Source: Alteromonas antoniana
Lineage (GTDB): Bacteria > Pseudomonadota > Gammaproteobacteria > Enterobacterales > Alteromonadaceae
Assembly (NCBI RefSeq): GCF_019249295.1
Contig: NZ_JAESDH010000033.1
Span: 1-42,546, forward strand
Direction of reading: 5' to 3'
DNA: 42,546 nucleotides
The translations under genes were made by a program, and so were the position numbers. This document shows positions 26,578 to 36,215 of the stretch, in pieces. The first letter of the stretch is position 1; every line of letters begins with the position of its first letter. Below the pieces are notes generated by a model. That model saw nothing but the letters and a program-made list of their open reading frames with translations. It had not been told where the DNA came from and did not search any database.

Positions 26578-28173
26578 TTATACGTCGAACTGGTTCATGG
26601 TGTTGTCTTTACCCGACGCTTTCAGTGCAGCTTCACCAGAGAAGTACTCTTTGTGCGTATCGCCAAGGTCAGAACCTGCCATCGCCTGGTGCTTAACACA
26701 TGCCAGACCTTCACGGATTTCTTTACGCTGTACACCGCGAACGTAGGCAAGCATACCGTCTTCACCGAAGTAGCCTTTCGCCAGATTATCAGTAGACAAG
26801 GCGGCGGTGTGGTAAGTCGGCAGTGTAATCAGGTGGTGGAAGATACCCGCTTCGCGAGCGGCGTCAGCCTGGAAGCTCTTGATCTTCTGATCAGCTTCCG
26901 CTGCCAGTTCGCTGTCGTCATAATCAACAGACATCAGCTTCGCACGGTCGTAACCAGACACATCTTTACCGGCTTCTTCCCAGGCATCAAAGATTTGCTG
27001 ACGGAAGTTAAGCGTCCAGTTGAACGACGGAGAGTTGTTGTAAACCAGCTTCGCGTTAGGAACCTGTTTACGGATTTCATCCACCATGTCACCGATTTGA
27101 CGAACGTGAGGCTTCTCAGTTTCAATCCACAGCAGGTCAGCACCGTGTTGTAGTGAAGTCACACAGTCCAGTACGACACGCTCTACACCTGTATCTGCTT
27201 TGAACTTAAACAAACCATTAGGCAGACGAACTGGCTTCACCAGCTTACCGTCCTGTTTAAGAACCAGGTCGCCATTGACGACATCGTCTACTGAATTAAC
27301 CGGCGTGGTTTCCAAAAATGCATTGTACTGCGCTGCCAGGTCGCCTTCTGAGGTCGATACCGGAATTTTCTGCGTCAGACCAGCACCCAGAGAGTCGGTA
27401 CGGGCAACAATGACGCCGTCGTCGACACCCAGTTCAAGGAAGGCGTAGCGAACCGCGTTAATTTTTGCCAGGAAATCTTCATGAGGTACTGTCACTTTAC
27501 CGTCCTGGTGACCACACTGCTTGGCGTCAGACACCTGGTTCTCAATCTGAATACAGCACGCACCTGCTTCAATCATTTTCTTGGCCAGCAGGTAAGTGGC
27601 TTCTTCGTTACCGAAACCGGCATCGATATCGGCAATGATCGGCACAATGTGCGTTTCGAAGTTATCAATCTGAGACTGGATAGCCGCGACGTCACCGCCG
27701 TTTTGCTTTGCTGCATCCAGTTGCTTGAACAGATCACCCAGTTCGCGGGCATCAGCCTGGCGCAGGAAGGTGTAAAGCTCTTCAATTAGCATAGGCACCG
27801 AGGTCTTCTCGTGCATAGACTGGTCAGGTAGTGGACCAAACTCTGAACGCAGTGCCGCTACCATCCAGCCTGACAGATACAGATAGCTCTTGCTGGTGGT
27901 ACCCTGATGTTTTTTCACCGACAGCATTTTTTGCTGACCGACAAAACCGTGCCAGCAGCCCAGTGACTGGGTATATTTAGAAGAATCTGCATCGTACTCT
28001 TCCATGTCACGGCGCATGATGCCAGCAGTGTATTTGGCGATATCCAGTCCGGTCTTAAACCGGTTCTGTGCTTTCATACGCGCTGCATATTCTGGGTCAA
28101 TTCCGTCCCAGGTACCGTTCTGTGCCGCTTTAAGCGTTGCTACTGAGTCAATGTCTTGCTGATATTGCGACAT
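26578..28173 (-). CDS. aceA: Isocitrate lyase (long, 531-residue type)
   Basis: Splits isocitrate to glyoxylate and succinate, the first step of the glyoxylate shunt. The active-site signature is KQCGH at 218-222 with catalytic Cys220; the second lysine of the usual KKCGH is Gln here. LGCWHGFVGQ near residue 71, IADIDAGFGNE at 180-190 and VYNNSPSFNW near residue 390 are further family motifs. At 531 residues it belongs to the longer subgroup seen in Pseudomonas and marine gammaproteobacteria rather than the ~434-residue enterobacterial form. The ATG at 28173 has GGGAGAG upstream. The LysR regulator and glcB lie downstream on the same strand, but a strong terminator separates them. Confidence 0.96.
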   Translation of the reverse strand: MSQYQQDIDSVATLKAAQNGTWDGIDPEYAARMKAQNRFKTGLDIAKYTAGIMRRDMEEYDADSSKYTQSLGCWHGFVGQQKMLSVKKHQGTTSKSYLYLSGWMVAALRSEFGPLPDQSMHEKTSVPMLIEELYTFLRQADARELGDLFKQLDAAKQNGGDVAAIQSQIDNFETHIVPIIADIDAGFGNEEATYLLAKKMIEAGACCIQIENQVSDAKQCGHQDGKVTVPHEDFLAKINAVRYAFLELGVDDGVIVARTDSLGAGLTQKIPVSTSEGDLAAQYNAFLETTPVNSVDDVVNGDLVLKQDGKLVKPVRLPNGLFKFKADTGVERVVLDCVTSLQHGADLLWIETEKPHVRQIGDMVDEIRKQVPNAKLVYNNSPSFNWTLNFRQQIFDAWEEAGKDVSGYDRAKLMSVDYDDSELAAEADQKIKSFQADAAREAGIFHHLITLPTYHTAALSTDNLAKGYFGEDGMLAYVRGVQRKEIREGLACVKHQAMAGSDLGDTHKEYFSGEAALKASGKDNTMNQFDV

Positions 28174-28649
28174 GAGCGTCTCTCCCGAATTTATCTATAA
28201 TGCAATTATGTGTCGATAACGCGTTGCGGCGTTTTCGTCTGATTCCATTTCATCCTAGGCGGTGTGGCGTAATAACAGAAATATATAATTTGCATTCCGG
28301 TCATTCTTTTTGTGAATTATGGTGCCCGATTTGTACTCAGTCAGATGTAAAAGACAGTGGAAAAGAAATTAATTACTATACTCAACGAAACAGTATGCGA
28401 GGCGAGTGGGTAAAGGTTTGTTGACGTAGCGCCTCGCGGATGTGCACATTGGCACAGTGTTAACTGGAAATAAGAAATTAGGGAGGATGTGTATAAGCTT
28501 ATAGTCGCTCAGCGACCGCAGACTTAAACGCATCTGTCCTAAACCATGCCGCGATGGCTTTTTTGCGCGGTTAACCTGCTGTACTAATTTATTTTGACGT
28601 TCTGTAGCAGTCTTGCTGTATGCAGAATGGCATAAACCGGGACCATGTA
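28174..28649. other. Divergent intergenic region between aceA and cheV
   Basis: A 476-base gap. Near aceA it is AT-rich, with several TATAAT-like stretches on the minus strand (28180-28300), as expected for the aceA promoter. No clear -35/-10 pair could be fixed. Around 28545-28575 a GC-rich stretch with CCGCG/CGCGG arms around a T-run might form a weak hairpin. No convincing gene was found. Confidence 0.45.
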
Positions 28650-29609
28650 ATGAGCGGTATATTAGCCTCTGTGGATCAGCGAACGCAGCTGGTTGGTGAA
28701 AATCGACTGGAGCTGTTGATGTTCCAGTTAGGAACACGTCATGTGTTCGCTATTAATGTATTTAAAGTCAAAGAGGTGATCCACGTTCCCAGGCTCAACC
28801 AGATGCCTGGCTCGCACGGTAACCTGAAGGGCGTCACTCAGTACCGGGGCCAGACTGTGCCTATTATTGACCTGAGACAAGCCATAAAGGCGCGTGGAGG
28901 GGCCGGGGATACCGCCGCTAAAAACGTAATAATTACCGAATATAACCGCAGTGTTCAGGGCTTTCTCATTGGCGATGTGCTGAACATTGTGAACACGTCA
29001 TGGGACACCATTCAGCCGCCGCCACGCTCAATTGGTAAATCAAACTATATTACCGCCATCACGCAGATTGATATTCACGGTGAAACGCGCCTGGTGGAAA
29101 TCATTGATGTGGAAAAAGTGTTGGCAGAGATTGTGGAATATGATGCTGCTATCTCTGAAGAGGTACTCGACAGTGATCTGTTACCGCATTTCTCATCACA
29201 TCACGTACTGGTTGTGGATGATTCCGGTACTGCCAGAAAACAGATTCGTGACACACTCTCTCAACTGGGCCTGTCTATCATCGAGCGAAATAACGGGGCA
29301 GAGGCGCTGTTACTATTGAAATCCTGGGCTGACAATGGTGAGCGGCCGGAAGATAAGATCCTGCTTATGTTCACCGATGCGGAAATGCCGGAGATGGACG
29401 GATACCGGTTAACAGCAGAAGTACGCAATGATCCACGCATGAGCAACTTATTTATTGCGTTAAATACCTCGTTAAGCGGCAGCTTCAATCAGGCGATGGT
29501 AGATAAAGTTGGCTGCAACCGGTTTATCTCAAAATTTCAGCCCGACATGCTGGTGGATGTTGTTCAACAGCGAATGCGCGAATATCTGGCCGAAAAGCCG
29601 CAAGCATAA
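28650..29609 (+). CDS. cheV: Chemotaxis coupling protein CheV
   Basis: A 319-residue protein with an N-terminal CheW-like domain (ELLMFQLGTRHVFAINVFKVKEVI near residue 23, then GVTQYRGQTVPIIDLRQAI) and a C-terminal receiver domain. The receiver has VLVVDDSGTARKQI, with its acidic pair DD, and FTDAEMPEMDGYRL, containing the phospho-acceptor Asp. It links chemoreceptors to CheA and may buffer phosphate flow. The start MSGILASVDQRTQLV at 28650 is the usual CheV start; an upstream in-frame start at 28620 adds ten residues and is less likely. It is a single gene, with no other chemotaxis gene in the window. Confidence 0.93.
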   Translation: MSGILASVDQRTQLVGENRLELLMFQLGTRHVFAINVFKVKEVIHVPRLNQMPGSHGNLKGVTQYRGQTVPIIDLRQAIKARGGAGDTAAKNVIITEYNRSVQGFLIGDVLNIVNTSWDTIQPPPRSIGKSNYITAITQIDIHGETRLVEIIDVEKVLAEIVEYDAAISEEVLDSDLLPHFSSHHVLVVDDSGTARKQIRDTLSQLGLSIIERNNGAEALLLLKSWADNGERPEDKILLMFTDAEMPEMDGYRLTAEVRNDPRMSNLFIALNTSLSGSFNQAMVDKVGCNRFISKFQPDMLVDVVQQRMREYLAEKPQA

Positions 29610-29853
29610 TGGTTGAACTCTTACCGAAGCGGTATCGAGTTGAAGATTGGTCAGCGTTTTGTTTCGGCATAGCTGTTCTGCACGCAAGGCTGTCAGGTCA
29701 GCTTTCTGTGTGAGCGAGCACAGACTTATCTGCAACTTCCGTAGGTAACATTTTTCATTTAGTCTTTGAAAAAGCACGGCTCGCCCAAAAGCATTTTGAG
29801 CATGGGAAAAGAAGCCGATACACTACCACCGTATTTTAATCAGGGAAGCTGAC

Positions 29854-31299
29854 ATGTTTCGACAATCTACCTTATTCGCCATCCTGAGCGCAGCCTTATT
29901 GGGCGGCTGTGCCCAGGTATCGTCCACGACGAGTTCGACAGAAGCGACTTCACCAACCGCACCTAAAAATATCATTATGGTGGTTGCCGATGGTATGGGC
30001 CCGGCTTACACCACGGCCTACCGGAATTATCAGGATAATCCGGACACGGCCATGGTCGAGCCCGTGGTGTTTGACGATATTTTAGTCGGCAATGCGTCTA
30101 CCTATCCGGCGCAGGAGTCTGGCTATGTGACCGATTCCGCGGCGTCGGCTACCGCTCTGGCCAGCGGCGTAAAATCTTACAACGGCGCTATTGGCGTGGA
30201 CAGTAACAGGCAGCCGGTAAAGTCTGTACTGCATCTTGCAAAAGAACGGGGCATGCGAACCGGACTGGCAGTAACCTCTCAAATCGTTCATGCCACACCA
30301 GCGTCCTATGTGGCGCATAACGAAAGCCGTAAAAACTATGACGCTCTGGCTGAAAGCTTTTTTGATGACAGGATAAACAACGGCTTTGTTGTCGACGTCA
30401 TGTTAGGTGGCGGCACGAAATATTTTGAGCGGGAAGACAGAGATATCGTTGCCGAATTTATTGACGCCGGATTCCAGTATGCCGATAGCTATAATAGCCT
30501 GGCAGCGGTTCCCAGAGGCGAGCAGGTGTTAGGTTTGTTCGCACCGGTAGGGTTGCCGCCAGCACTGGATGACAAACGCAAGAACCGTCTGGCGTATCTT
30601 ACCGAGCATGCTATTAAGCACCTGGAAAATGACAATGGCTTTTTTCTTCTGGTAGAGGCCAGTCAGGTAGACTGGGCGGGGCATTCAAACGATATCGCCT
30701 CAGCAATGGCGGAAATGCATGATCTGGCACTAACCATGGACTACCTCAAGTCGTATGTGAAGGCGAACCCTGACACGTTAGTCGTACTGACTGCGGATCA
30801 CAGCACCGGCGGTTTAACTATTGGCGCGAAAGGGGATTATCGCTGGAGTCCTGAATTTCTGAAAAATATGAAAGCGTCAGTGTCAGCCATTGCGATGGCG
30901 ATGACAGAAGAAGATGCGCCGGGTGCATTTGTGGCCGACCAACTGGGCTTTTCGCTGGCAGACGATGAAGTTGCACATTTTGATGACGTTGCTACGTTAG
31001 ATGATGCAGAGCGTGTGAAGGCATTAAAAGCGTTTCTTGACGGAAAAACCAATACCGGCTGGACAACCAGCGGCCACACCGGCGTTGACGTAGAAGTATT
31101 TGCGTTTGGTTCTGGCGCTGATGCGCTGCGTGGTCAACTGGATAACACTGATATCGCGAAGCGGTTGATGGCCTTTGTGGAAAAGCGCCCGGCCTCGCTT
31201 GCGACCTCGCCGGTTGACGCTGATGAAAAGCGTGACGAGTCGAATATCGGCACCGACGGTGAAGGTTGTGACTTTAAAGAAGACTGGCGCTGTATGTGA
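29854..31299 (+). CDS. Alkaline phosphatase, lipoprotein
   Basis: A 481-residue PhoA-superfamily enzyme that removes phosphate from phosphomonoesters. The N-terminus is a lipoprotein signal (LSAALLGGCAQ, lipidation at Cys19). The metal-binding Asp46 is in VADGMG and the nucleophile Ser95 in TDSAASATALASG. Further metal ligands appear in VEASQVDWAGHSND, LTADHSTGG and TSGHTGVDV. A C-terminal tail of ~35 residues ends with a Cys pair (GCDFKEDWRC). It is probably anchored to the outer membrane. The intergenic region upstream (29610-29853) has no convincing Pho box. A terminator follows. Confidence 0.93.
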   Translation: MFRQSTLFAILSAALLGGCAQVSSTTSSTEATSPTAPKNIIMVVADGMGPAYTTAYRNYQDNPDTAMVEPVVFDDILVGNASTYPAQESGYVTDSAASATALASGVKSYNGAIGVDSNRQPVKSVLHLAKERGMRTGLAVTSQIVHATPASYVAHNESRKNYDALAESFFDDRINNGFVVDVMLGGGTKYFEREDRDIVAEFIDAGFQYADSYNSLAAVPRGEQVLGLFAPVGLPPALDDKRKNRLAYLTEHAIKHLENDNGFFLLVEASQVDWAGHSNDIASAMAEMHDLALTMDYLKSYVKANPDTLVVLTADHSTGGLTIGAKGDYRWSPEFLKNMKASVSAIAMAMTEEDAPGAFVADQLGFSLADDEVAHFDDVATLDDAERVKALKAFLDGKTNTGWTTSGHTGVDVEVFAFGSGADALRGQLDNTDIAKRLMAFVEKRPASLATSPVDADEKRDESNIGTDGEGCDFKEDWRCM

Positions 31300-31326
31300 T
31301 CTGATTGTCGCAGCTCGAATATACAT

Positions 31327-31361
31327 AAAAGCGCCTTCAGCCAAGCTGCGGGCGCTTTTTT
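31327..31361 (+). terminator. Terminator after the alkaline phosphatase gene
   Basis: AAAAGCGCC ... GGCGCTTTTTT with an inner CAGC/GCTG extension of the stem. It lies about 28 bases after the stop codon. Confidence 0.88.
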
Positions 31362-31492
31362 CGTCGCTATGACATGACCTGAGTTTGTGCAATTAACACT
31401 GAAAGCGACGCTGACCACTGCTCATAGTCGAAAATCAATGAGACCAAAGAACATAAAGCCAGGCGGTAATTACAGCCATATCAGGAGAACCT

Positions 31493-32401
31493 ATGCAGTC
31501 ATTGCTGAATGACATATTGACGGAAGTACAGCCGCTAATCGGTCAGGGGCAGGTGGCGAACTATATACCGGCATTGGCAAAGGTCGATCCTAATCAGTTT
31601 GGTATTGCGGTGTGCGACACCGACGGTAAGGTGACGACAGCGGGTCAGGCTACCACGCCGTTTTCTATTCAGAGTATTTCTAAAGTATTTAACCTGGTGC
31701 TCGCTGTCACATATTACGGTGAGTCGCTCTGGCAACGCGTGGGCTGTGAGCCTTCCGGCTTACCGTTTAATTCTCTGGTGCAGCTGGAGTATGAGAACGG
31801 GATCCCGAGAAATCCCTTTATTAATGCTGGTGCGCTGGTAATAAGCGATATGGTGCAATCGAGACTGATTTCGCCTCATGTGGCCATGCGTGACCTGGTA
31901 CGTAAACTCTCAGGCAATGATAATGTGCTTGCGAATATTGATGTTGCAGAGTCAGAGTTCGAGCACCGTGCACGTAACGCCGCGATGGCTTACCTGATGA
32001 AAGCTTTTGGCAATTTTCAGAACGACGTTGAAGAGGTGTTGCACAACTATTTTCATAACTGTGCGCTGGAAATGAGTTGTGTCGATCTGGCCAGGTCGAC
32101 ACAATTTCTGGCTAACAGAGGCTTTTGTTCCCTGACTAAAGAGGCGGTGCTTAGCCAGGATCATACACGGCAGTTCAATGCCATTCTGGCGACAAGCGGC
32201 CTTTACGATGAGGCTGGCAGTTTCGCACTCAGGGTTGGTCTTCCCGGCAAAAGTGGGGTTGGTGGTGGCATCATCGCTGTCGTGCCCGGTCGCTTTTCGC
32301 TTTGTGTGTGGTCTCCGGCGCTTAACAAAATGGGCAATTCGCTGGCCGGGGTTGCCGCGCTTGAATCCCTTACACGTCACATTAACTGGTCAGTATACTG
32401 A
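31493..32401 (+). CDS. glsA: Glutaminase
   Basis: A 302-residue glutaminase of the serine beta-lactamase-like fold, converting glutamine to glutamate and ammonia. The catalytic SxxK motif is SISK at 61-64 ([12 protein letters not shown]). [15 protein letters not shown] near residue 100 and [16 protein letters not shown] near residue 255 are the other family signatures. The length is standard and no signal peptide is present, so it is cytoplasmic. AGGAGAACCT precedes the ATG. It is apparently monocistronic. Confidence 0.95.
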   Translation: MQSLLNDILTEVQPLIGQGQVANYIPALAKVDPNQFGIAVCDTDGKVTTAGQATTPFSIQSISKVFNLVLAVTYYGESLWQRVGCEPSGLPFNSLVQLEYENGIPRNPFINAGALVISDMVQSRLISPHVAMRDLVRKLSGNDNVLANIDVAESEFEHRARNAAMAYLMKAFGNFQNDVEEVLHNYFHNCALEMSCVDLARSTQFLANRGFCSLTKEAVLSQDHTRQFNAILATSGLYDEAGSFALRVGLPGKSGVGGGIIAVVPGRFSLCVWSPALNKMGNSLAGVAALESLTRHINWSVY

Positions 32402-32721
32402 GAGACGTATTGCCTTGCCGAAGCCGGGAAAATGCAGTCTTAACAGCTTTTTTCTGAACGAGAGAATTAACGAAAAGCCAGCCCCTGTATTCGGTGTTAG
32501 CTTAGTAAAACTGTAAGTTACATATACACTGCACTGGTGTCTGCCGGTATTTTTTTCTGTGGCCTTCATTCACGTGCTAACGTCTCTCGTAAAAATGAAT
32601 ACGCGGTTTCCTCAGTGATCGATGAGTTCCTCAACTATTGCACTGGCGTGATTGGCGGTAATTACCGTTGGGGCTTTGGCTCAGATAAAACGCCTTTGAA
32701 ATCAGTGAATATGCGCTTTTA
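32402..32721. other. Convergent intergenic stretch after glsA
   Basis: About 320 bases between the glutaminase stop and the lipocalin-like gene stop. A 63-codon frame at 32537-32728 exists but has no good start site or recognisable family. No clear terminator or RNA gene was seen. Confidence 0.4.
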
Positions 32722-33780
32722 TCAGTAACCTGTAAGTTCCATAAACCCTGCGCCGGAATGGCTGCCACTTATTTCGATCCGGCCCTCGTAATAGGTAAAG
32801 CGGCCCCGGTTTAACTGGTCGGTTTTAAAAGGGCGTAGCAATATATCGATGCCTTCTTCCGGTATGGTCATACGCCAGTGCAGCGGCAGCGTTTTGTCAC
32901 CCAGTTGTGTTGATGACACTGGCGCCAGCGTAAAGGCACTGGCAGGAAGGGTTCGGGATTTTCCTTCCTTTGAGATATAGGTGCCGGTAATGTGGGGGGG
33001 CTGGTCATCGACGTGCATCCGAAATGCCATCACTTTATCGCCGTTATCCAGATGAAGCGAAAACCAGTCCCAACCTAGCGCACTGTCATTGGCCAGTTCA
33101 CTCGTCCACTCATGATCAAACCAGCCGTTACCCGATACGGTCAGGCGTTTGTTATTCAAGGTAAGTTCACCGGTGACGCGGATAAAAGGCTGGCTGTAAT
33201 AATAAGAGCGAAACCGTCCGTCTGCCGATTTTACGCTGTAGCCACTATCGCCATGGCGGATCAGAGGCCCGTTGCTCTCCATACTAAGCGACAGCGACGC
33301 GGTGTTATTCAGCTTCATCGTTAAGGTAGATGGAAACAACTCCGCGCTTTGACTTTGCCAGACCCAGTCGTCTAAAAAGGCGGAAAATGGTGACATGGTG
33401 ACACCTGCATTGCCCACTTCGCCTCTGGCAAAACGCTCGGAGAAAGCATGGTGATCTTGAGAGTGTAATGCACCATGGGCCATATAAAGCTGCGCGGATG
33501 ACCAGGTTGAGGGGTCGCCACTATCTAAAAAACGAAACAGCGTAAACTGTGCGGCGTAGGGCGTATTGTTCTCATCCTCCAGCACAAAGGTCAGGTACCA
33601 CCACTCAAGTTGACACGCCTCGTGCGCACCATGGTCTTGTGGAAACTGCAACGCCATCCCTTTTGTTACTGCGGCGCCCTCACTGTCGTTGTTCGCAAAC
33701 AGACTTTGCGTGGGCGCGATGGGCGTATTATCCACGCACCCGACTAACAATAGCACCATTACTGCCAGCCACTTTTTCAC
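32722..33780 (-). CDS. CrtC/lipocalin-like (AttH-type) lipoprotein
   Basis: A 352-residue lipoprotein: signal VMVLLLVGC with lipidation at Cys15. The body is two beta-barrel halves of the AttH/CrtC (hydroxyneurosporene synthase-like) family. EWWYLTF at 59-65 and GNGWFDHEWTS near residue 215 are the hallmark Trp-rich motifs. The gene overlaps the permease gene by four bases, making it the third gene of an ABC operon. AttH-type proteins are periplasmic partners of AttEFG transporters, probably carrying or modifying a hydrophobic substrate. The substrate here is unknown. Confidence 0.82.
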   Translation of the reverse strand: MKKWLAVMVLLLVGCVDNTPIAPTQSLFANNDSEGAAVTKGMALQFPQDHGAHEACQLEWWYLTFVLEDENNTPYAAQFTLFRFLDSGDPSTWSSAQLYMAHGALHSQDHHAFSERFARGEVGNAGVTMSPFSAFLDDWVWQSQSAELFPSTLTMKLNNTASLSLSMESNGPLIRHGDSGYSVKSADGRFRSYYYSQPFIRVTGELTLNNKRLTVSGNGWFDHEWTSELANDSALGWDWFSLHLDNGDKVMAFRMHVDDQPPHITGTYISKEGKSRTLPASAFTLAPVSSTQLGDKTLPLHWRMTIPEEGIDILLRPFKTDQLNRGRFTYYEGRIEISGSHSGAGFMELTGY

Positions 33781-36215
33781 AGCGCCACCTCGTTGCGTAA
33801 ATCCAGCCGGGCCTGCACTTTGCCAATGGGAATTAGCAAAAAGAGGGAGACGACAAACATGCTCGCCAGCGCGCTTCCCAGCAACACCTCCGGGTTAATC
33901 TGCAGCGGATATACCCAGGAAAACGCGAAGCGATTTACCTGATTAACGAATACCCACGCCAGCAGCACGCCAAATGGCAACGCCAGTACCACCGTACCGG
34001 CACACAGCAGTAAGTACTGACATGCAAGCGAAAATTTGAGCTTAGGTGTTTTCACACCAAGACTACGAAGCAGTGACAGCGACTGACGCATATCCAGCAC
34101 AACCAGGCTTACCGACAACAAAAACGATATCCCGGCCACAAGTAAGGTTGCCAGGTTAAGCGCATCGGTCACAATAAAGGTATTGTCAAAGGTCTCCATC
34201 GAGCCGGTTATCAACGCGTCTCTGGCGTAAATCTGTGCATCCGGGGCTTGCTGGCTAAGCCAGTCTCGTATTACAGGAAGGCTCTGAGTACTAAGCACCG
34301 CATACACATTAGCGAACTGCTGCGGTGTGAACGCGGCGGGTGGCAAAAAAAGCTGGCTGTCCGGATTACCATAATCGGGATAAATCCCAACAACGGTAAG
34401 GGAGGAGGGCGCATTGAGGTTGCTGTTATCCAGCGTCAGTGCATCTTCTACCTGCAGTGACTGACGAAAGGCAAGCTGCTGATTAATGAATACGCCGGTG
34501 CCCGACTCATAGCGCTGCCAGGCATTGTCAGCAAGCACATCAAATTGTAACGCGTCAGTAAACGGTGAGCGTGGGTAATATACTCTTGCGCTGACTGGCT
34601 GCCCGTTCACCATGGTGTCTTGCTGGCGGCCCGGAAAAAGCTGAACATCGTCCGGTGCGCTCATGGCATCAATGGTATCGCCTGAATAAATATAGTAAGA
34701 CGCGGTCAGCCGCTGGGAGATCCAGCTTTCCGTTGCCAGTCGAAAGCTGTCTACCATAACGTTCATGCCGGTATTCGCCGTCAGCGCAATGAAAAAGGCA
34801 CACACCGCCAGCCTGGTCCGTCCGGACAGCTGGCAGGCACTGGCGATGCTCCACTGCGTAAGCGCCAGCGACGCTGGTAGCAGTTTTCGCAGGCTGTAAA
34901 GCAGAGGTGGCAACCAGAGCAGTACCACGCCACAGCCTCCGAGCAAAATGATAACCACGGCAATCAGCGCCTGTGTCTGAGTTGCTGTCACGTAAATCGC
35001 CAGCATACAAGCCAGGACAATAGCGAGTGTGATTAGTAGCTTGGCTGCGAGGGAGAGTGGCGCGCTGTCAGCCGGTTTTATCTGCAATTGTGAACGAAGT
35101 CGCCAGAGCGGCGCCGCCATAGTAAGCAAAATTCCGCCGAAAGTGATTAGATTACTGGTAGCCAGAAGTGACCAGAGCTGGGGATCAAGGCTGCTGTAAT
35201 TTAAGTTAAACAGCGACGAAAACGTCACTGCCAGTGTCGGGGTTAATTCACGGGTTAACCAGGCACCTCCCAGTACCCCGGCGGTACTGGCGACAGCGCC
35301 GTAAATCAGCATTTCTGTCATCAGAGCCAGTGACAGAGCAGACAAGCCCACGCCCAGCTGGCGAAGCCTGATAAGGTTTGCAAGCCGGGCCCGGTACATC
35401 AGATGAAGCGCATTAACGATAACAAACGCGCAAACTACCGCCATCAACATCCCCATTGCCCACAGGTTGAGTCTGAAACTGGCTGAGAGTGTGCCAACGT
35501 CAGTCGATTGTTGCGTGGTTTGTAGTTTCAGGTGCGCCGGTAATTGCTGTTCAAGGCGGTTACGTTCAAAAGAGGTCAGCGCAGAAGTGAGTAGCAAGGC
35601 TGTCAGCGGATGGGTTTCGGGAGTGACCGGTGCCCGATAAAAGGCAGCTATATCGATGACAATACGGTTTTTGGGCGCTGCTGACGTGGCATGTAATTGA
35701 AACGTGCTGGTGGTATCTACTAGCGTGACGCGATTATCCGGACAATTGAGTTTGGCGATTGTCGCCGGGGTCGCCTGTGCCAGAGCGGCACCAAATGTTG
35801 CAGCGGTATTATTGACGGGAGATGGCGTTTTCGACGTTTCGTGTCCGAGTAATGGGATAGAGTCAACGGCGGTCACAAACACTGTATTTTTACTGTTGGC
35901 CGACGCACATTGCACCGTCATGGGATGCGTGGCTGACGCGATGATACCGGTGAACCCGAGGCGTCGTAACCTGGCATAATCGCTCTGCGTTGGAGGAGCC
36001 TTGTCTGTGACGGCAACAATCGTGTCTGTGGCTGACAGCCGTGAATCAGCCTGAGCCAGTTCGCCCTGAAGCGCACCTTCATTGATTAGCGTAACTGCGG
36101 TTAATCCGCCTGCAGCCAGCATAATGGAAAGCGCTACCAGTAGCGGCTCCCACGGCCGTTTGCCGGCCATCGCCAGCAGTGCCTGCGTGCTAAGCCACAG
36201 CGTGCGAGCCGTCAT
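33777..36215 (-). CDS. FtsX/LolE-type ABC transporter permease
   Basis: An 812-residue permease with two MacB/FtsX-like halves. An N-terminal membrane helix (VALSIMLAAGGLTAVTL) is followed by a large periplasmic domain up to residue ~245. Three or more helices follow (MLMAVVCAFVIVNALHLMYRARLANLIRLRQLGV is one typical segment). A second set follows near residues 390-460 and a second periplasmic domain runs to ~690. The protein ends with three helices (VSLVVLDMRQSLSLLRSLGVK is the FtsX signature). It pairs with the ATPase (one-base overlap) and the lipocalin-like lipoprotein. Such complexes extract or move lipids or lipoproteins rather than import nutrients. Confidence 0.88.
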   Translation of the reverse strand: MTARTLWLSTQALLAMAGKRPWEPLLVALSIMLAAGGLTAVTLINEGALQGELAQADSRLSATDTIVAVTDKAPPTQSDYARLRRLGFTGIIASATHPMTVQCASANSKNTVFVTAVDSIPLLGHETSKTPSPVNNTAATFGAALAQATPATIAKLNCPDNRVTLVDTTSTFQLHATSAAPKNRIVIDIAAFYRAPVTPETHPLTALLLTSALTSFERNRLEQQLPAHLKLQTTQQSTDVGTLSASFRLNLWAMGMLMAVVCAFVIVNALHLMYRARLANLIRLRQLGVGLSALSLALMTEMLIYGAVASTAGVLGGAWLTRELTPTLAVTFSSLFNLNYSSLDPQLWSLLATSNLITFGGILLTMAAPLWRLRSQLQIKPADSAPLSLAAKLLITLAIVLACMLAIYVTATQTQALIAVVIILLGGCGVVLLWLPPLLYSLRKLLPASLALTQWSIASACQLSGRTRLAVCAFFIALTANTGMNVMVDSFRLATESWISQRLTASYYIYSGDTIDAMSAPDDVQLFPGRQQDTMVNGQPVSARVYYPRSPFTDALQFDVLADNAWQRYESGTGVFINQQLAFRQSLQVEDALTLDNSNLNAPSSLTVVGIYPDYGNPDSQLFLPPAAFTPQQFANVYAVLSTQSLPVIRDWLSQQAPDAQIYARDALITGSMETFDNTFIVTDALNLATLLVAGISFLLSVSLVVLDMRQSLSLLRSLGVKTPKLKFSLACQYLLLCAGTVVLALPFGVLLAWVFVNQVNRFAFSWVYPLQINPEVLLGSALASMFVVSLFLLIPIGKVQARLDLRNEVAL

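Noticed and set aside
28520..28570. Possible flagellar sigma-28 promoter before cheV (TAAACG ... GCCGCGAT)
   Set aside because: The spacing is about four bases too long and the -10 element is imperfect.
29690..29712. Pho-box-like CTGTCAG...CTGTGTG before the alkaline phosphatase gene
   Set aside because: The two repeats are 16 bases apart rather than 11, and the second is a poor match.
32537..32728. 63-codon frame between glsA and the lipocalin-like gene
   Set aside because: No good ribosome-binding site, no recognisable family, and it runs into the convergent gene.
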